Below, piece after piece: positions 6,403 through 15,739 of a stretch of DNA of 64,000 nucleotides (within the stretch, counting starts at the first letter, position 1; every line of letters starts with the position of its first letter). The stretch is from an uncultured Eubacteriales bacterium (GTDB taxonomy: Bacteria > Bacillota > Clostridia > Oscillospirales > CAG-272): NCBI GenBank assembly GCA_934447715.1, contig CAKSER010000005.1, forward strand, positions 26,502-90,501, read 5' to 3'. Under the pieces are notes generated by a model. It saw only the letters and a program-made list of their open reading frames with translations. It did not search any database and was not told the DNA's origin. Made by a program: the position numbers and the translations under genes.

Positions 6403-8217
6403 TCAGGTGTGATATATTATCTGAATAATTGTTTGTGACGTGTCGGCGGTCTTGCACATTATTTTTCCGCTCTCGTTAACATAAACATAGCCGATGCCAC
6501 CATTTGTGCTTATACACATTCCGAAAGTGCTAAAAGCCGGTCGTATATCCTCCGGAAGATTTCCGACAACCGGAGAATACTCATATGCTATAGCGCTTAA
6601 CGGCGAAAATCTAAGCTGTATATGAACAAAACCCGACGAGCTTTTGACAACCCAATTATCTCCTGAATATGACGACACAAGATTCGTTTGAAGATCTAAA
6701 TCCGTTTTTGATGTCACAACTCCGTCCGCAAAATTGACCGGCACATTAAATCTGAAATCTTCGTCACCCCAATCAAACACCGGCATTGCTCTTGAAAGCG
6801 TTGCTATAACAGATTTGGCGTCTTTACTCACACCGTATATTGCATCGCACGCCTGCATTTCAATATCGTAAGCTTTTGTATAATCCAGCCCCGTCAGCAC
6901 CCCGGAGGCAAAATAAGAACTGTCATTCAGCGTTACATTTAATGAGACATACTCCGAAAAAGTCTCCGCCCCTTTAACCTTGTATCTCGCCCTTATTGTC
7001 AACTCGTTTTGAACTGTACCGAAAGAGCCGTTATACCACACGCCGGTTGCAGAAACAGAGACTGTACCTTCGGTAATGTCCGACCAATCCGGCTGATTTT
7101 GTGCCGCTATTGTCGGCGCTCTATACGAGATCAATGTAAGACCAGGGGCAGTCGCTTTTGAGGAAAAGTTTCTTGAATCTGCTGTTTCTGCGGTTATTGG
7201 CAGAGAGTATATGACCGCATCATTAATCGTATATTGCAAACTTGCAGTTGATCCTGCAATGTTATGTGTAGTTGTTCCGTACCTAACTGTTAATCCTCGT
7301 ACTGTGGCTGCGTTCTTTGCTTCGACATCGGTTGATATTTCGCATTTGCTTTCGCCCGAAACTATTGTTTTAGCGTTTCCCGTCAGTAATAAGGTGCTCG
7401 CGTTGATATCTTGTACAGAGCATGTTATGGTTGGCGAACTTGTGCTTGAATCCACATAAACGCGCATTACTTTATTGTTACTTCCGAGAAGCGTGTTTCC
7501 ACTGTATGTATCACACCGTATCGTCACTGACAACGAGTTATCCTGCGGAATCAGTTCAAATAACGCTTCCGGCACCGTCCAATTATATGTTGCAGAAGAA
7601 ACCTTTCTTTCAATAATTGTCCATCCGCTTTGGTAGTTTGTTTTGTAATAAAGGCTGTGACTATAAGATGTGTTATATGAGTTAATTGCGATTACACAGG
7701 TACTGCCGATATAGCTTATAGTAGGAAGCGTCACAGTGCTTTTGCGGATTATTGCATCAAGTGATGCCGTTGCAGAAACGGTTCTTGATGTATTCTGCGC
7801 CGGAACATTATTTGCACTTGAGTTCTCCGTAAACTTCCACAAACAGGATATCGGCACGGAATGCACAAGACCATCAGTGCAGTCAATATCTGTATAACCC
7901 TCGGCAATTACCGTGCCTTTTTTAAAGCTTATTCCTCCTGCGCTGAACTCCCCAAGCTCCCACGCGGCAGAAGGTTTATTTTTCCCGTCGAATACAGAGA
8001 TGCCGTTAATAGTTCCGCTGTATGTTGTAGTATGTTTATAAAACGACGACGATGCTGTACATGCAAGCACCTCTCGAACACTAACCCTGTGATTCCCTGT
8101 CGTTTCGTTCGGCTCTGTTTTTGCATATAAAATAACATAGTATTTGTAGTTTCCGCTTTTCGGAGACATTGCTGACGACATTGCTTGATATGTATATTCC
8201 GATGTAAGGTTTGCCAT
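6403..8217 (-). CDS. DUF859-type phage minor structural protein
   Basis: 604 residues. The C-terminal part has PVFDWGDEDFRFNVPV, the signature of DUF859 siphophage structural proteins, followed by a VVGNLPEDIRPA receptor-side segment. The N-terminal 300 residues are Ser/Thr-rich beta repeats resembling fibronectin-like or carbohydrate-binding folds. It most likely forms the distal tail or host-binding complex. It starts two bases after the Tal-like gene ends and shares its operon. Confidence 0.8.
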   Translation of the reverse strand: MANLTSEYTYQAMSSAMSPKSGNYKYYVILYAKTEPNETTGNHRVSVREVLACTASSSFYKHTTTYSGTINGISVFDGKNKPSAAWELGEFSAGGISFKKGTVIAEGYTDIDCTDGLVHSVPISCLWKFTENSSANNVPAQNTSRTVSATASLDAIIRKSTVTLPTISYIGSTCVIAINSYNTSYSHSLYYKTNYQSGWTIIERKVSSATYNWTVPEALFELIPQDNSLSVTIRCDTYSGNTLLGSNNKVMRVYVDSSTSSPTITCSVQDINASTLLLTGNAKTIVSGESKCEISTDVEAKNAATVRGLTVRYGTTTHNIAGSTASLQYTINDAVIYSLPITAETADSRNFSSKATAPGLTLISYRAPTIAAQNQPDWSDITEGTVSVSATGVWYNGSFGTVQNELTIRARYKVKGAETFSEYVSLNVTLNDSSYFASGVLTGLDYTKAYDIEMQACDAIYGVSKDAKSVIATLSRAMPVFDWGDEDFRFNVPVNFADGVVTSKTDLDLQTNLVSSYSGDNWVVKSSSGFVHIQLRFSPLSAIAYEYSPVVGNLPEDIRPAFSTFGMCISTNGGIGYVYVNESGKIMCKTADTSQTIIQIIYHT

Positions 8218-8218
8218 C

Positions 8219-10006
8219 TTATCCTCCTATCCAAAAGCACGCTGTCCTGCGTTTGTTTGAACTGTCTGTATAATCCTGAAGCCTTGAGTGAGTGCCAATA
8301 ACAAGAAACTGACGCGCAGTCAGATTAATCGCTTCTACTCCCTCATTATTTGCTTTAAGAATTTCTTCGCTGCCCCTTTTTACATACATTCCGGAGTTAT
8401 CAAGAAGATTTTCCATCTCGTCCCCGGATTTCTTTATACGAAGACCGTCCTCGTCAAATGTGTACCCGGTCGAAGTCTCAATGCTCTGCTTCCCGTCTAC
8501 CTTCTGCTGAACGAGAAATTCAATTGCATCCGCCGTCATTGTTGCACTGACGCGTTTTGTTATATCTCCGATTTCTCCTGCAAGACCGTTTATATCCTGC
8601 TCTGTTTTGCTTACAAACGCCTCGATCGTCTGGGCTTGCTTATTAACGCGCAAAACCGTCTGATTTATAACCCTGTCGGTTTTAGATGCTGTTGAATAGT
8701 CGGTTTTTGTTCCTTCCGGAATAACACTTTTTATTGTCTCCTGAATGCCCTGCGTAATCTCTATGTTATTACCGAGCATTATTGTTGAGTAGACACTTCC
8801 ATCAAGGGTTTCCAGAGTAAACCGGTCACCTATATCGAACAGACAGCAACCGAACGATGAAATCTCACAAGGAAAGAATGTCAATCCATGTAGCGCGTTG
8901 TATATTCCGTCGATAAAATCATCTCTGTGTGTGTCCATGAGTTGATTGTTCTCTATCTTAATTTCGTGAAAGTCTGCTGCAGTCTCGTCCTGTTTGTACA
9001 GATTGTCTTCCTGCGGAGTACGAGCAATTACAACGCTGTTTATCGGGCCATATTGATCACTTATTGCAATTGCAGACAAATTGTCAGGGGAAATCGTTTC
9101 ATTTGTTTCTGTGGGGTATATTACGCTGACAGCGTCGTTTATAATGGCAATTGTTCCGCCTGCGGCTTGTGCTATCTCTGTTAAAACATCTCGATAGGTG
9201 TACTGACCGTCGTCGTATTTTTCACCATCAAGAACAACATCGCTGTTCGTGAAAGCCTTGGTTGTCAGTGTCAATCCTATCTGTGAGCATAGTTGTTCAA
9301 GAAAGCTGCCAAGCGTCACCGTCTTCGTAAAATCAGCAAATTTAACGTATGTTCTCATTGCTGATATCATCTTGTCATAGCAGATCAACTTTACCGAACT
9401 GCTCTCGTCGCTGTATTCTGCTTCGACGACCGTAAATGTTCCGAAATCACGAGATTCTTCGTTCCTTGCCCCTATCTTTTCCACTTTAATCGTATCAACA
9501 ACAAATGTTTCAGAATCAGACATTGCCATAACAAGCGTCTCACTTATTCTGTATATGCTATAAGTAAGACCGTCTGTCCCGGTCGGAATCCCTGTAATAA
9601 CATTTGAGCTTGTAAGTAAGACCGAATACTCAACTCCGTTTGTGGTTATTCTGTAATGTTCGCCTGCCTCAAGGGCTTCGGAAATCGGCAGCGCCGCTCC
9701 GTTTTTCGGTATCGTAAAGTTAGCCCCTTCATATAGCAGAGTATCCGGCTCTGCCTCCCCCCTTACTGTGAGAGAAATGTTTAATTCATCACCCTTTATG
9801 CTGTCACAAAAGCTTTGATCTCCGGCATTGTCGAGCTCGATCGTCGCCTCCCTCATAACCGAAGTCAGGAGGGAACCATCGGTTTCTATGTTACAGGAGG
9901 CGATATCTCCGCTCGTATATGTGGAGCTTCCGTGTGTGATTGTAACATCTATCTGCTTTCCGTATGATTCTATAAGCGGCTTAAACGCCGCTGCGTTACT
10001 GATCAT
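8219..10006 (-). CDS. Tail-tip (Tal-like) baseplate protein
   Basis: 595 residues. Position after the tape measure and the 120-residue gene is that of the tail-associated hub. Residues about 190-420 look like the baseplate hub fold (KLICYDKMISAMRTYV, TYRDVLTEIAQAAGG, FDIGDRFTLETLDG). Residues about 455-530 are a helical coiled region (VLRVNKQAQTIEAFVSKTEQDING), then a beta C-terminus. No clear peptidase or lysozyme motif is visible, so cell-wall cutting activity is not claimed. Confidence 0.75.
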   Translation of the reverse strand: MISNAAAFKPLIESYGKQIDVTITHGSSTYTSGDIASCNIETDGSLLTSVMREATIELDNAGDQSFCDSIKGDELNISLTVRGEAEPDTLLYEGANFTIPKNGAALPISEALEAGEHYRITTNGVEYSVLLTSSNVITGIPTGTDGLTYSIYRISETLVMAMSDSETFVVDTIKVEKIGARNEESRDFGTFTVVEAEYSDESSSVKLICYDKMISAMRTYVKFADFTKTVTLGSFLEQLCSQIGLTLTTKAFTNSDVVLDGEKYDDGQYTYRDVLTEIAQAAGGTIAIINDAVSVIYPTETNETISPDNLSAIAISDQYGPINSVVIARTPQEDNLYKQDETAADFHEIKIENNQLMDTHRDDFIDGIYNALHGLTFFPCEISSFGCCLFDIGDRFTLETLDGSVYSTIMLGNNIEITQGIQETIKSVIPEGTKTDYSTASKTDRVINQTVLRVNKQAQTIEAFVSKTEQDINGLAGEIGDITKRVSATMTADAIEFLVQQKVDGKQSIETSTGYTFDEDGLRIKKSGDEMENLLDNSGMYVKRGSEEILKANNEGVEAINLTARQFLVIGTHSRLQDYTDSSNKRRTACFWIGG

Positions 10007-10007
10007 T

Positions 10008-10370
10008 TCACGTTCTCCTCTTGATCGCTATAATTGATATTTTAATCGGCTTATGGCCCATATCCTTTCCCCGTTTCAGCTCGTCCACCGCGTCACCAAA
10101 ATAAAATGCTGCAGTCACGTTCTTACGCTTCTCCGTGTCATAATAGGTTACATTTGCAGAGGCAACGTTTACAAGACCAAGAAATTTGGCTGTTTCCTCT
10201 GCAGTCATCTTTCCGGTTGTGATTTCAATTTTCGGGAAAATGCCGATCAGGGTTCCTTTGTTTTCTCCCGTCATGCTTCGCCCGGTGTCGGAGCTCCACA
10301 GCTTACAGTACGACACCTTGTATGATACCAGCTTGCTGATATCCGTATTGCCTATTTTAAGTAATGGCAT
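10008..10370 (-). CDS. Small distal-tail protein (DUF6711-like)
   Basis: 120 residues beginning MPLLKIGNTDISKLVSYKVSYC. Size, beta-rich composition and place between the tape measure and the Tal-like gene fit the DUF6711 family of Firmicutes siphophages, which I recall only by pattern. It may occupy the distal-tail-adaptor position. Its ATG overlaps the tape-measure stop by one base. Confidence 0.65.
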   Translation of the reverse strand: MPLLKIGNTDISKLVSYKVSYCKLWSSDTGRSMTGENKGTLIGIFPKIEITTGKMTAEETAKFLGLVNVASANVTYYDTEKRKNVTAAFYFGDAVDELKRGKDMGHKPIKISIIAIKRRT

Positions 10371-12565
10371 TAGATCCCTCCGTTTGTTACAAATTTACGT
10401 TTGTTTGACAAATCGATAACTTCTTCGGCTATCTTTTTCCCGGACAGATATATCGGAATAACGATTTTGCCGGTGGCTCCGTTTATCTTTTCGGCGAGCA
10501 TGTCCATCCATCCGGTATTCTGATCAAGCGGAAGTATTGCTTCTGCTCCTGCTTCGCCTGCAATTAACGGAACGCCTCTGCCGGGGCGATTGACAATTCC
10601 CCCGGTCGCCAATCGTGGGATTTCCGTTATATTAATTCCAAAATGTCGTCCCCCCATTCCAGGAACCCAATCAGGGATATCTACTGAAATTTTATTGAGA
10701 CCGCGAATTAATGTATTAATAATGTCAATAAAAACATTTACGACGCCCTTAAGAAAATTGAGTATAGCGTTCCATATACTCAAAAACGCATCTTTCCACG
10801 CTTCCCATACAGCCGCCCAGTCTCCTGTCCCAATCGCGGATATTGTTTTTACAACTGCACCGATTATTTTTAGGATAGAGCCAAAAGCGCCTCCTATAGT
10901 TTGCATCACTGTTCCGACAACATCACCGACAGCAGTTAATGCCGCTGACAGTATATGGCATATTGCGCCTCCTTTTTCAAGCCACTTTCCAATTCCAGAA
11001 AAAAACTCACGGGTCTTTTCTGCAATTCTGCCAAAAAAATTTGTAATCTCGTTTCCTGCATTTGTAAGCCATGAGTGAATTTCATTTCCGTACATCAAAA
11101 AAGCAGTAAAAAGACCTGCAATTGCCGCTGCCACTAATGGAATCCAACCACCTGCAAGAATCGAAAATGCCCCACCTATTCCTAGCAATCCCGTTTCTAT
11201 CGCGGTTAATGATTCGACACTTTTTCCGTTATCAAACCAGTCCTTGAATCCCAACACTACTAAACCGACTCCGCCTGCAATCGCCCCTATTGCTCCACTA
11301 ACTAAGCCAAGAGCTAACGAAAGGCCCAAGACGGCTAATGCTATTCCAGCTATTGTGCTCGCCAGATTTTTCCAGTCGAGGCCATTTTCCCAGGCGTCTA
11401 TGTACCCGTCAATTGTCGTTACAGCTCCCGATATAACAAGCGCCCACGCTGCACAAGTTTTCAACGATGCGCCGAAGCTATCAAGAATTGACCAAGTAAG
11501 AATTCCGGAAGTTATACCTGCGATCAACGGTGCGATATCCTTAATTATCTGCGCAAACTGTTCGACCTTGCTTAAGTCTATATCTGCCTGTTGGAAAACC
11601 CCACTTACGCCTCCGCTTTCAGTACCACTAATCGATGAATTGCCGCTTATTTTTGTTATTTCGTCGAATCCGGCAAGCGTTTTTGATGCAGCAACAGCTT
11701 TTTTTGTTGCATCAGTTTGTTTTTTTAAAGCTGCGGCATTTGCTTTCGCAACAAAATCAATTCCGGTAAGCGCGAGAACAAGCGCATTAATATATGTTAT
11801 TGCAGTCGTGAGCCACCCTACTATTTTTTCAACTACCGGGCCAATTGCTGTTCCGAGCACATTCCATATAGAATTAATTTGATTTTTTAATTCTTCGTTT
11901 GAGTCAAGATACGCTGACGCAGCACGTCTTAAAACCGCAAAGGCACTTCTTATACTTAAAATGGAAAGAACTAGCCTGCCCGCTTTTTTAATGCCACGCG
12001 TAAACCCCTTTGTAAGTGCTGCTGACGTTTGTTTTGAGGCAACTTCTGCATCTTTTTCGGCTTTTGCGTATTCTCTTGCCGCCTTTGCTTTGTCTTTTTC
12101 CGCCTCTTCCGCGGCTCTTGCACCATCAACTTCCGCAAATTGAATTCTTTGAAGTTCTGCCTCCATTGATGCAATGTTTTTTTGAAGTTCTTTCACTCGT
12201 TCATTTGCTTCTTCCCATTTTTGATTTATGGGACCGAGTTCATCAGTTGCTATTTCATCTATGAACTCTCTCTGTTTTTCGCTGGTTGTATTAGCGTACA
12301 TTGAATTATAGCTTCTTTGTACAGCGTCGCCCTCTGCTGCAAGATTGTTTTGCAATTCGAGCATTTTTTCCAACTCGCCGTTTGCCTTTTCAAGTGCACT
12401 TTGTAGTTGCTTCGCCGACATTCCGGTAAAGGTCGTGCTTGCTTTTTTCCCCACTTCAGCAATCTTGTCGGCGGTCTTTTCAATTTTTTTTGCAAGCTTA
12501 CCAAGATCAGCTTCTGCCTGCTTTGTTTCAATTTTCGTACTTATACGAATACTTCCGTCATTCAT
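10370..12565 (-). CDS. Tail tape measure protein
   Basis: 731 residues. The N-terminal 190 are charged coiled coil (DLGKLAKKIEKTADKIAEV and on). The middle has several strongly hydrophobic helices (about 245-270 and 340-480). The C-terminus has PRLATGGIVNRPGRGVPLIAGEAGAEAILPL, the conserved end of many phage tape measures. It sets tail length and reaches the host membrane on infection. Length suggests a tail of roughly 110 nm by the usual 1.5 angstrom per residue rule. It follows the gp15-like chaperone gene with a 4-base overlap. Confidence 0.92.
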   Translation of the reverse strand: MNDGSIRISTKIETKQAEADLGKLAKKIEKTADKIAEVGKKASTTFTGMSAKQLQSALEKANGELEKMLELQNNLAAEGDAVQRSYNSMYANTTSEKQREFIDEIATDELGPINQKWEEANERVKELQKNIASMEAELQRIQFAEVDGARAAEEAEKDKAKAAREYAKAEKDAEVASKQTSAALTKGFTRGIKKAGRLVLSILSIRSAFAVLRRAASAYLDSNEELKNQINSIWNVLGTAIGPVVEKIVGWLTTAITYINALVLALTGIDFVAKANAAALKKQTDATKKAVAASKTLAGFDEITKISGNSSISGTESGGVSGVFQQADIDLSKVEQFAQIIKDIAPLIAGITSGILTWSILDSFGASLKTCAAWALVISGAVTTIDGYIDAWENGLDWKNLASTIAGIALAVLGLSLALGLVSGAIGAIAGGVGLVVLGFKDWFDNGKSVESLTAIETGLLGIGGAFSILAGGWIPLVAAAIAGLFTAFLMYGNEIHSWLTNAGNEITNFFGRIAEKTREFFSGIGKWLEKGGAICHILSAALTAVGDVVGTVMQTIGGAFGSILKIIGAVVKTISAIGTGDWAAVWEAWKDAFLSIWNAILNFLKGVVNVFIDIINTLIRGLNKISVDIPDWVPGMGGRHFGINITEIPRLATGGIVNRPGRGVPLIAGEAGAEAILPLDQNTGWMDMLAEKINGATGKIVIPIYLSGKKIAEEVIDLSNKRKFVTNGGI

Positions 12566-13119
12566 GAATTGCCCCCTTCAAAAAGACGTTCAAATTCTGC
12601 GAGCGCATTAATTTCTTCTTTTGTATGCCGAACAGGAAGTGCCACCTCTGCCTGTGCTTTTGCAATTTTTGATCTTGCTTTGGGATCTTTTATGTCTGAA
12701 AGATCGTAATTGCGCAATTCCCTTATCCTTGATAGTGAGCTTTGTTCCGTAAGACCGGCTATAAGCTCGCAAAATTGCCAAAAGTGCATATCTGTCTTGC
12801 TCAAGTCGATTCCGTAATCACTCATAAAGCTTGAATTTATGTATTTTCGATCAAATTCAAAATCCATATCCGGCTTTTTTTCTGACTGATCTTCGTTTAT
12901 CTCTCCACACTGAAGAAAAAAACGGGCTTTTTCCAAAAAATCATTAAGAAGATTTTCCTCCGGAATAAAACCGAACAATAAGTATATGATGGCCAGCGAT
13001 CTTTCCTCATCACAAATGCTCTTGTCGTTAATTACCGAAAAGCACTTCAGACCGACCTTAAAATCGGTTTTTAACTTGTATCGTTTTCCGTCTATGTTGG
13101 CATACTCGGGATAGCTCAT
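12562..13119 (-). CDS. Bacteriophage Gp15-family protein (tail chaperone position)
   Basis: 185 residues matching the Gp15 family (Listeria A118 gp15-like) in length, in YKLKTDFKVGLKCFSVINDKSICDEER near the N-terminus, and in position immediately before the tape measure. These proteins take the place of the lambda G/GT tail-assembly chaperone. It overlaps the 151-residue gene by 4 bases. No slippery heptamer is visible at the junction, so two separate products are expected instead of a frameshift fusion. Confidence 0.8.
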   Translation of the reverse strand: MSYPEYANIDGKRYKLKTDFKVGLKCFSVINDKSICDEERSLAIIYLLFGFIPEENLLNDFLEKARFFLQCGEINEDQSEKKPDMDFEFDRKYINSSFMSDYGIDLSKTDMHFWQFCELIAGLTEQSSLSRIRELRNYDLSDIKDPKARSKIAKAQAEVALPVRHTKEEINALAEFERLFEGGNS

Positions 13120-13571
13120 ATTTCATCATCCGGAGTGGCTCCATACTTTTCTTCAATGCGCTTACGAATATCTATGCCTCTTATCTGCATTTTTTCAAAG
13201 TGTGGCTCCATCTGATCTATAAAGTCGTTAAACATTTCAAGATAATTCTGGTCTCCGAAAATTTTCTGACTTGCACCGAACCCGGCAAATTCATCAACCG
13301 CCGCCCTCATCTTGCGGAATGTTATGCGGTATGCCTCGAGTGTGGCTTTCTCCCTTGAAGACATCATATCACCTTTCTTGACAATGTCCTCTTTCTTTCC
13401 TATTACAACAATTTGGCCTTTAAGCCATTTAACAGCGTCCTGTGCCATTTTCTGGGCTCTTTCAAACTTAAACGGCAGTTCAATATCTGTTATATCAAAT
13501 TCAATAATGTCTCCGTTATCGTTAACTTCGATTTTATAGGTGTCTTTATTTTTTACTCTGATAGATTCCAT
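13116..13571 (-). CDS. Tail assembly chaperone-like protein
   Basis: 151 residues, mainly alpha-helical and charged after a beta N-terminus (IRVKNKDTYKIEVNDNGDIIEFD). Its order, major tail protein then this gene then gp15 then tape measure, is that of the first chaperone gene in A118-like and related Firmicutes phages. The family name was not recognised with certainty. It has AGGAGG eight bases before the ATG. Confidence 0.65.
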   Translation of the reverse strand: MESIRVKNKDTYKIEVNDNGDIIEFDITDIELPFKFERAQKMAQDAVKWLKGQIVVIGKKEDIVKKGDMMSSREKATLEAYRITFRKMRAAVDEFAGFGASQKIFGDQNYLEMFNDFIDQMEPHFEKMQIRGIDIRKRIEEKYGATPDDEI

Positions 13572-13588
13572 TTTGTCCTCCTAGAATC

Positions 13589-13612
13589 AGAGCCGGGAAA
13601 AATCCCGGCTCT
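13589..13612 (-). terminator. Stem-loop after the major tail protein gene
   Basis: A perfect 10-bp stem AGAGCCGGGA / TCCCGGCTCT with a 4-base loop lies ten bases after the major tail gene stop. It has no strong T tract, so it may be a partial terminator or RNA-stability hairpin that keeps tail-tube mRNA high. Confidence 0.55.
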
Positions 13613-13621
13613 ATGTTTGTT

Positions 13622-14131
13622 TTATGTGTTTGCTGTAAACGAAAGAGTTCCGCCCGATATAGTTGCTGTACCGATAACCGGATCACCGTTAAGGCTGACT
13701 GTATAAGTAATGCTCAAGGGATTGCCTGCATCTCCGCCAAATTCCTCAATCGAAATGCAGCAGTTGCATTTCTCTGCGGCGTATGTCGGTGTGCTCTCGG
13801 TTGTCGAACTGTCATAAATGTATACGAGAACAACATCTGTCTCTGCCGCTGCTCCGATTGCCCTTGCCTTGCGAAGTCCGTCCACATAATCAAATACCGC
13901 ATCACCCTTGTAGCAGGTCTGCGGAGTATTAATTGACGGCGCATAGGCGTCAACAGAGTTTGTTGCGCTATCCTCGTTGATATACTGCTCTGTATTTACT
14001 GTCGGATTATACGCGACTGTCTGCCCTGTAATACCCTTACCCATACGCGCATAACTTGCTGTGCTGCCGGGCGTTGTATTGAGAAACGCCGCAAATTCAC
14101 TTCTTTTGATTTTTACAGTTGTATTTGCCAT
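13622..14131 (-). CDS. Major tail (tube) protein
   Basis: 169 residues starting MANTTVKIKRSEFAAFLN, with AAAGG upstream of the ATG at 14131; a longer frame has no ribosome site. It is Thr/Ala/Gly-rich and beta-rich, and ends in an Ig-like segment (TVSLNGDPVIGTATISGGTLSF). Position after the connector genes and before the chaperones, and a hairpin after the gene, both fit the abundant tail tube subunit. Confidence 0.82.
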   Translation of the reverse strand: MANTTVKIKRSEFAAFLNTTPGSTASYARMGKGITGQTVAYNPTVNTEQYINEDSATNSVDAYAPSINTPQTCYKGDAVFDYVDGLRKARAIGAAAETDVVLVYIYDSSTTESTPTYAAEKCNCCISIEEFGGDAGNPLSITYTVSLNGDPVIGTATISGGTLSFTANT

Positions 14132-14136
14132 AATGT

Positions 14137-14571
14137 TTATTTTCCTTTCTCTTGGTCGTATATCAAGCGGCACTGTATTTGATATCTGGCATTTGAAAGA
14201 TCTCCTGATATATCAAACAAATATCCGCTCGACATTGCTTCAATTTTAATTGCTGTTTTTCCTGCTCCCAGAACAGGGAGATTTCCTTTTTCCGTCTCTT
14301 CCTCAAGCCATTCTGCAAAATTCTCATTAAATCCGCTGTTATCAATATTGTTTCTGGCTTCGTCGCTGTAAAACAGTCTTGCTGCGAACACAAATACGAA
14401 TTGTCTTTCGCTTGAACCGTCCAGAAAACGTTTTGTAATGGTTTGCGACGGAATTTCCTCAATGGAATATGTTTCTGTGTCTTCTGGTAAATAATCTACG
14501 CATAGGCGTTTAAAACCGGCTATATATGGGCATTCCGCTATAAATGTCTTTATGCTTTCTATAATTGCTAT
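14137..14571 (-). CDS. Tail completion / minor capsid protein, probable ATA start
   Basis: About 144 residues if translation starts at ATA (14571-14569), which lies eight bases after a strong AGGAGG. The only standard starts, TTG at 14640 or GTG at 14619, lie inside the preceding gene without a ribosome site. The resulting N-terminus, IAIIESIKTFIAECPYIAGF, fits tail-terminator or minor capsid proteins of Firmicutes siphophages, as does the position before the major tail protein. The middle contains a long acidic helix (NENFAEWLEEETEKG). The start codon call is an inference. Confidence 0.6.
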   Translation of the reverse strand: MAIIESIKTFIAECPYIAGFKRLCVDYLPEDTETYSIEEIPSQTITKRFLDGSSERQFVFVFAARLFYSDEARNNIDNSGFNENFAEWLEEETEKGNLPVLGAGKTAIKIEAMSSGYLFDISGDLSNARYQIQCRLIYDQEKGK

Positions 14572-14572
14572 C

Positions 14573-15025
14573 TTACTCGCCTCCTGCCAATGTCTGAATA
14601 AATTTTTCGGTAGCTTCACACACTTTTCTGCCGTTGTCAATCCATGCGCGTTCTACCCAGCGCGGTCCACGCATCGGGGCACCTCTATATTTAAGATCTT
14701 CATCTGTCAGTTCTTTGCTCGTATTCGGACGGCTCCAGAATCGCCCCGTGCTTGGATTATAGAATGCCCCCTTTTTCGTAATCGGATCAACCATAAGTTT
14801 TCCATACCAGTGATACCGGGCATAAGGAGTGTTATATATAATTCCGTCTCCGGCATCTGTAAGTCTTGCCGACGCCTGCAATACACCGGTCCTGAAAGGC
14901 AGATAAGGATTACTTATGCGCATTACTTCCGAAGAAAAGAAACGCTGTGCCTTTCCTCCCGGTTCCAATCCGCATTTTATAAGAACGGCTTCCGCCCCTG
15001 TAAATGTCACTTTTGCGTCAAACAT
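14573..15025 (-). CDS. Minor capsid protein (HK97 gp10-like connector)
   Basis: 150 residues. Features of the gp10/minor capsid class are FRTGVLQASARLTDAGDGIIYNTPYARYHWYGKL in the middle and RGPRWVERAWIDNGRKV near the end. Such proteins join head and tail. The stop TAA lies inside the ribosome site region of the next gene, so the two are tightly coupled. Confidence 0.8.
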   Translation of the reverse strand: MFDAKVTFTGAEAVLIKCGLEPGGKAQRFFSSEVMRISNPYLPFRTGVLQASARLTDAGDGIIYNTPYARYHWYGKLMVDPITKKGAFYNPSTGRFWSRPNTSKELTDEDLKYRGAPMRGPRWVERAWIDNGRKVCEATEKFIQTLAGGE

Positions 15026-15027
15026 CT

Positions 15028-15369
15028 TTATCGTCCCGTTATCGTGACATTATCAACATCAGATCCGCAGATACTCTCCTCTACGCGCATTGCGGTTATA
15101 CCGCCTTTTATTTGTTTAAGGGAGGTTATTTCTGATCCTTTGCCTTTTATAATGCGATCCCCCGGCATTACCGACCATTCGGTGCCAAAGGTTTTTGTAA
15201 GCTCCGGAGAGGTTACGATAGTAATCTGATCATCCTCTGTAATGCCTTTTCCGCTTTGCTGGATTCCTTTTGCTCCGCACCAGTAAACACCGGTAATTTC
15301 CTGTTTTGCGTATATATCTTCGCCGTCAATTAAAGCGTGACGATATATAGTTATTGTATGTGGAAACAT
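15028..15369 (-). CDS. Head closure / minor capsid protein (DUF6751-like)
   Basis: 113 residues beginning MFPHTITIYRHALIDGEDIY, a typical head-closure (SPP1 gp16-type) opening. A beta-barrel pattern follows with VYWCGAKG and VMPGDRIIKGKGSEI. The ATG overlaps the stop of the upstream adaptor by one base. Family by recall; role by position. Confidence 0.7.
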   Translation of the reverse strand: MFPHTITIYRHALIDGEDIYAKQEITGVYWCGAKGIQQSGKGITEDDQITIVTSPELTKTFGTEWSVMPGDRIIKGKGSEITSLKQIKGGITAMRVEESICGSDVDNVTITGR

Positions 15370-15725
15370 TATTTCAACCCCCTATACAATAATCCGGTGA
15401 GGGACAGGAAAAGCGCCGCTTTACGGTACTTTTCCGTCTCTCTGTCCTCTGCAGTTTTGACCGGTTTGCTGTAACTGCGTGAATGATTGCCTACACTTTC
15501 TGTCGAAATGGTTGCGTCCTCGTCACGGGCCTGCTTTACAATTATTTCAGCCACGGCGCAAGTTGCATTTCTGACCGCATCTGAAACATTATCCTTCGCC
15601 TGTCCTCTTGTAATTTGGTCTATATAGGCCGACGCTTCAAGTTCAACACGATAGAATTCCGTATCATCGTTGATCGTTGTTCCCATGAAGACCGTCCGGT
15701 AATAATCAAATGTCGCATAGCCCAT
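15369..15725 (-). CDS. Head-tail connector (adaptor) protein
   Basis: 118 helical residues with YRTVFMGTTINDDTEFYRVELEASAYIDQIT, a pattern of the gp6/YqbG-type adaptors that dock under the portal. It follows the major capsid gene by 14 bases. The C-terminus (KYRKAALFLSLTGLLYRGLK) is typical of this short family. Confidence 0.75.
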   Translation of the reverse strand: MGYATFDYYRTVFMGTTINDDTEFYRVELEASAYIDQITRGQAKDNVSDAVRNATCAVAEIIVKQARDEDATISTESVGNHSRSYSKPVKTAEDRETEKYRKAALFLSLTGLLYRGLK

Positions 15726-15739
15726 TCAAATTGTCTCCT

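Noticed and set aside
13100..13130. Programmed frameshift between the two tail chaperone genes
   Set aside because: They overlap by ATGA and no slippery heptamer is present at the junction.
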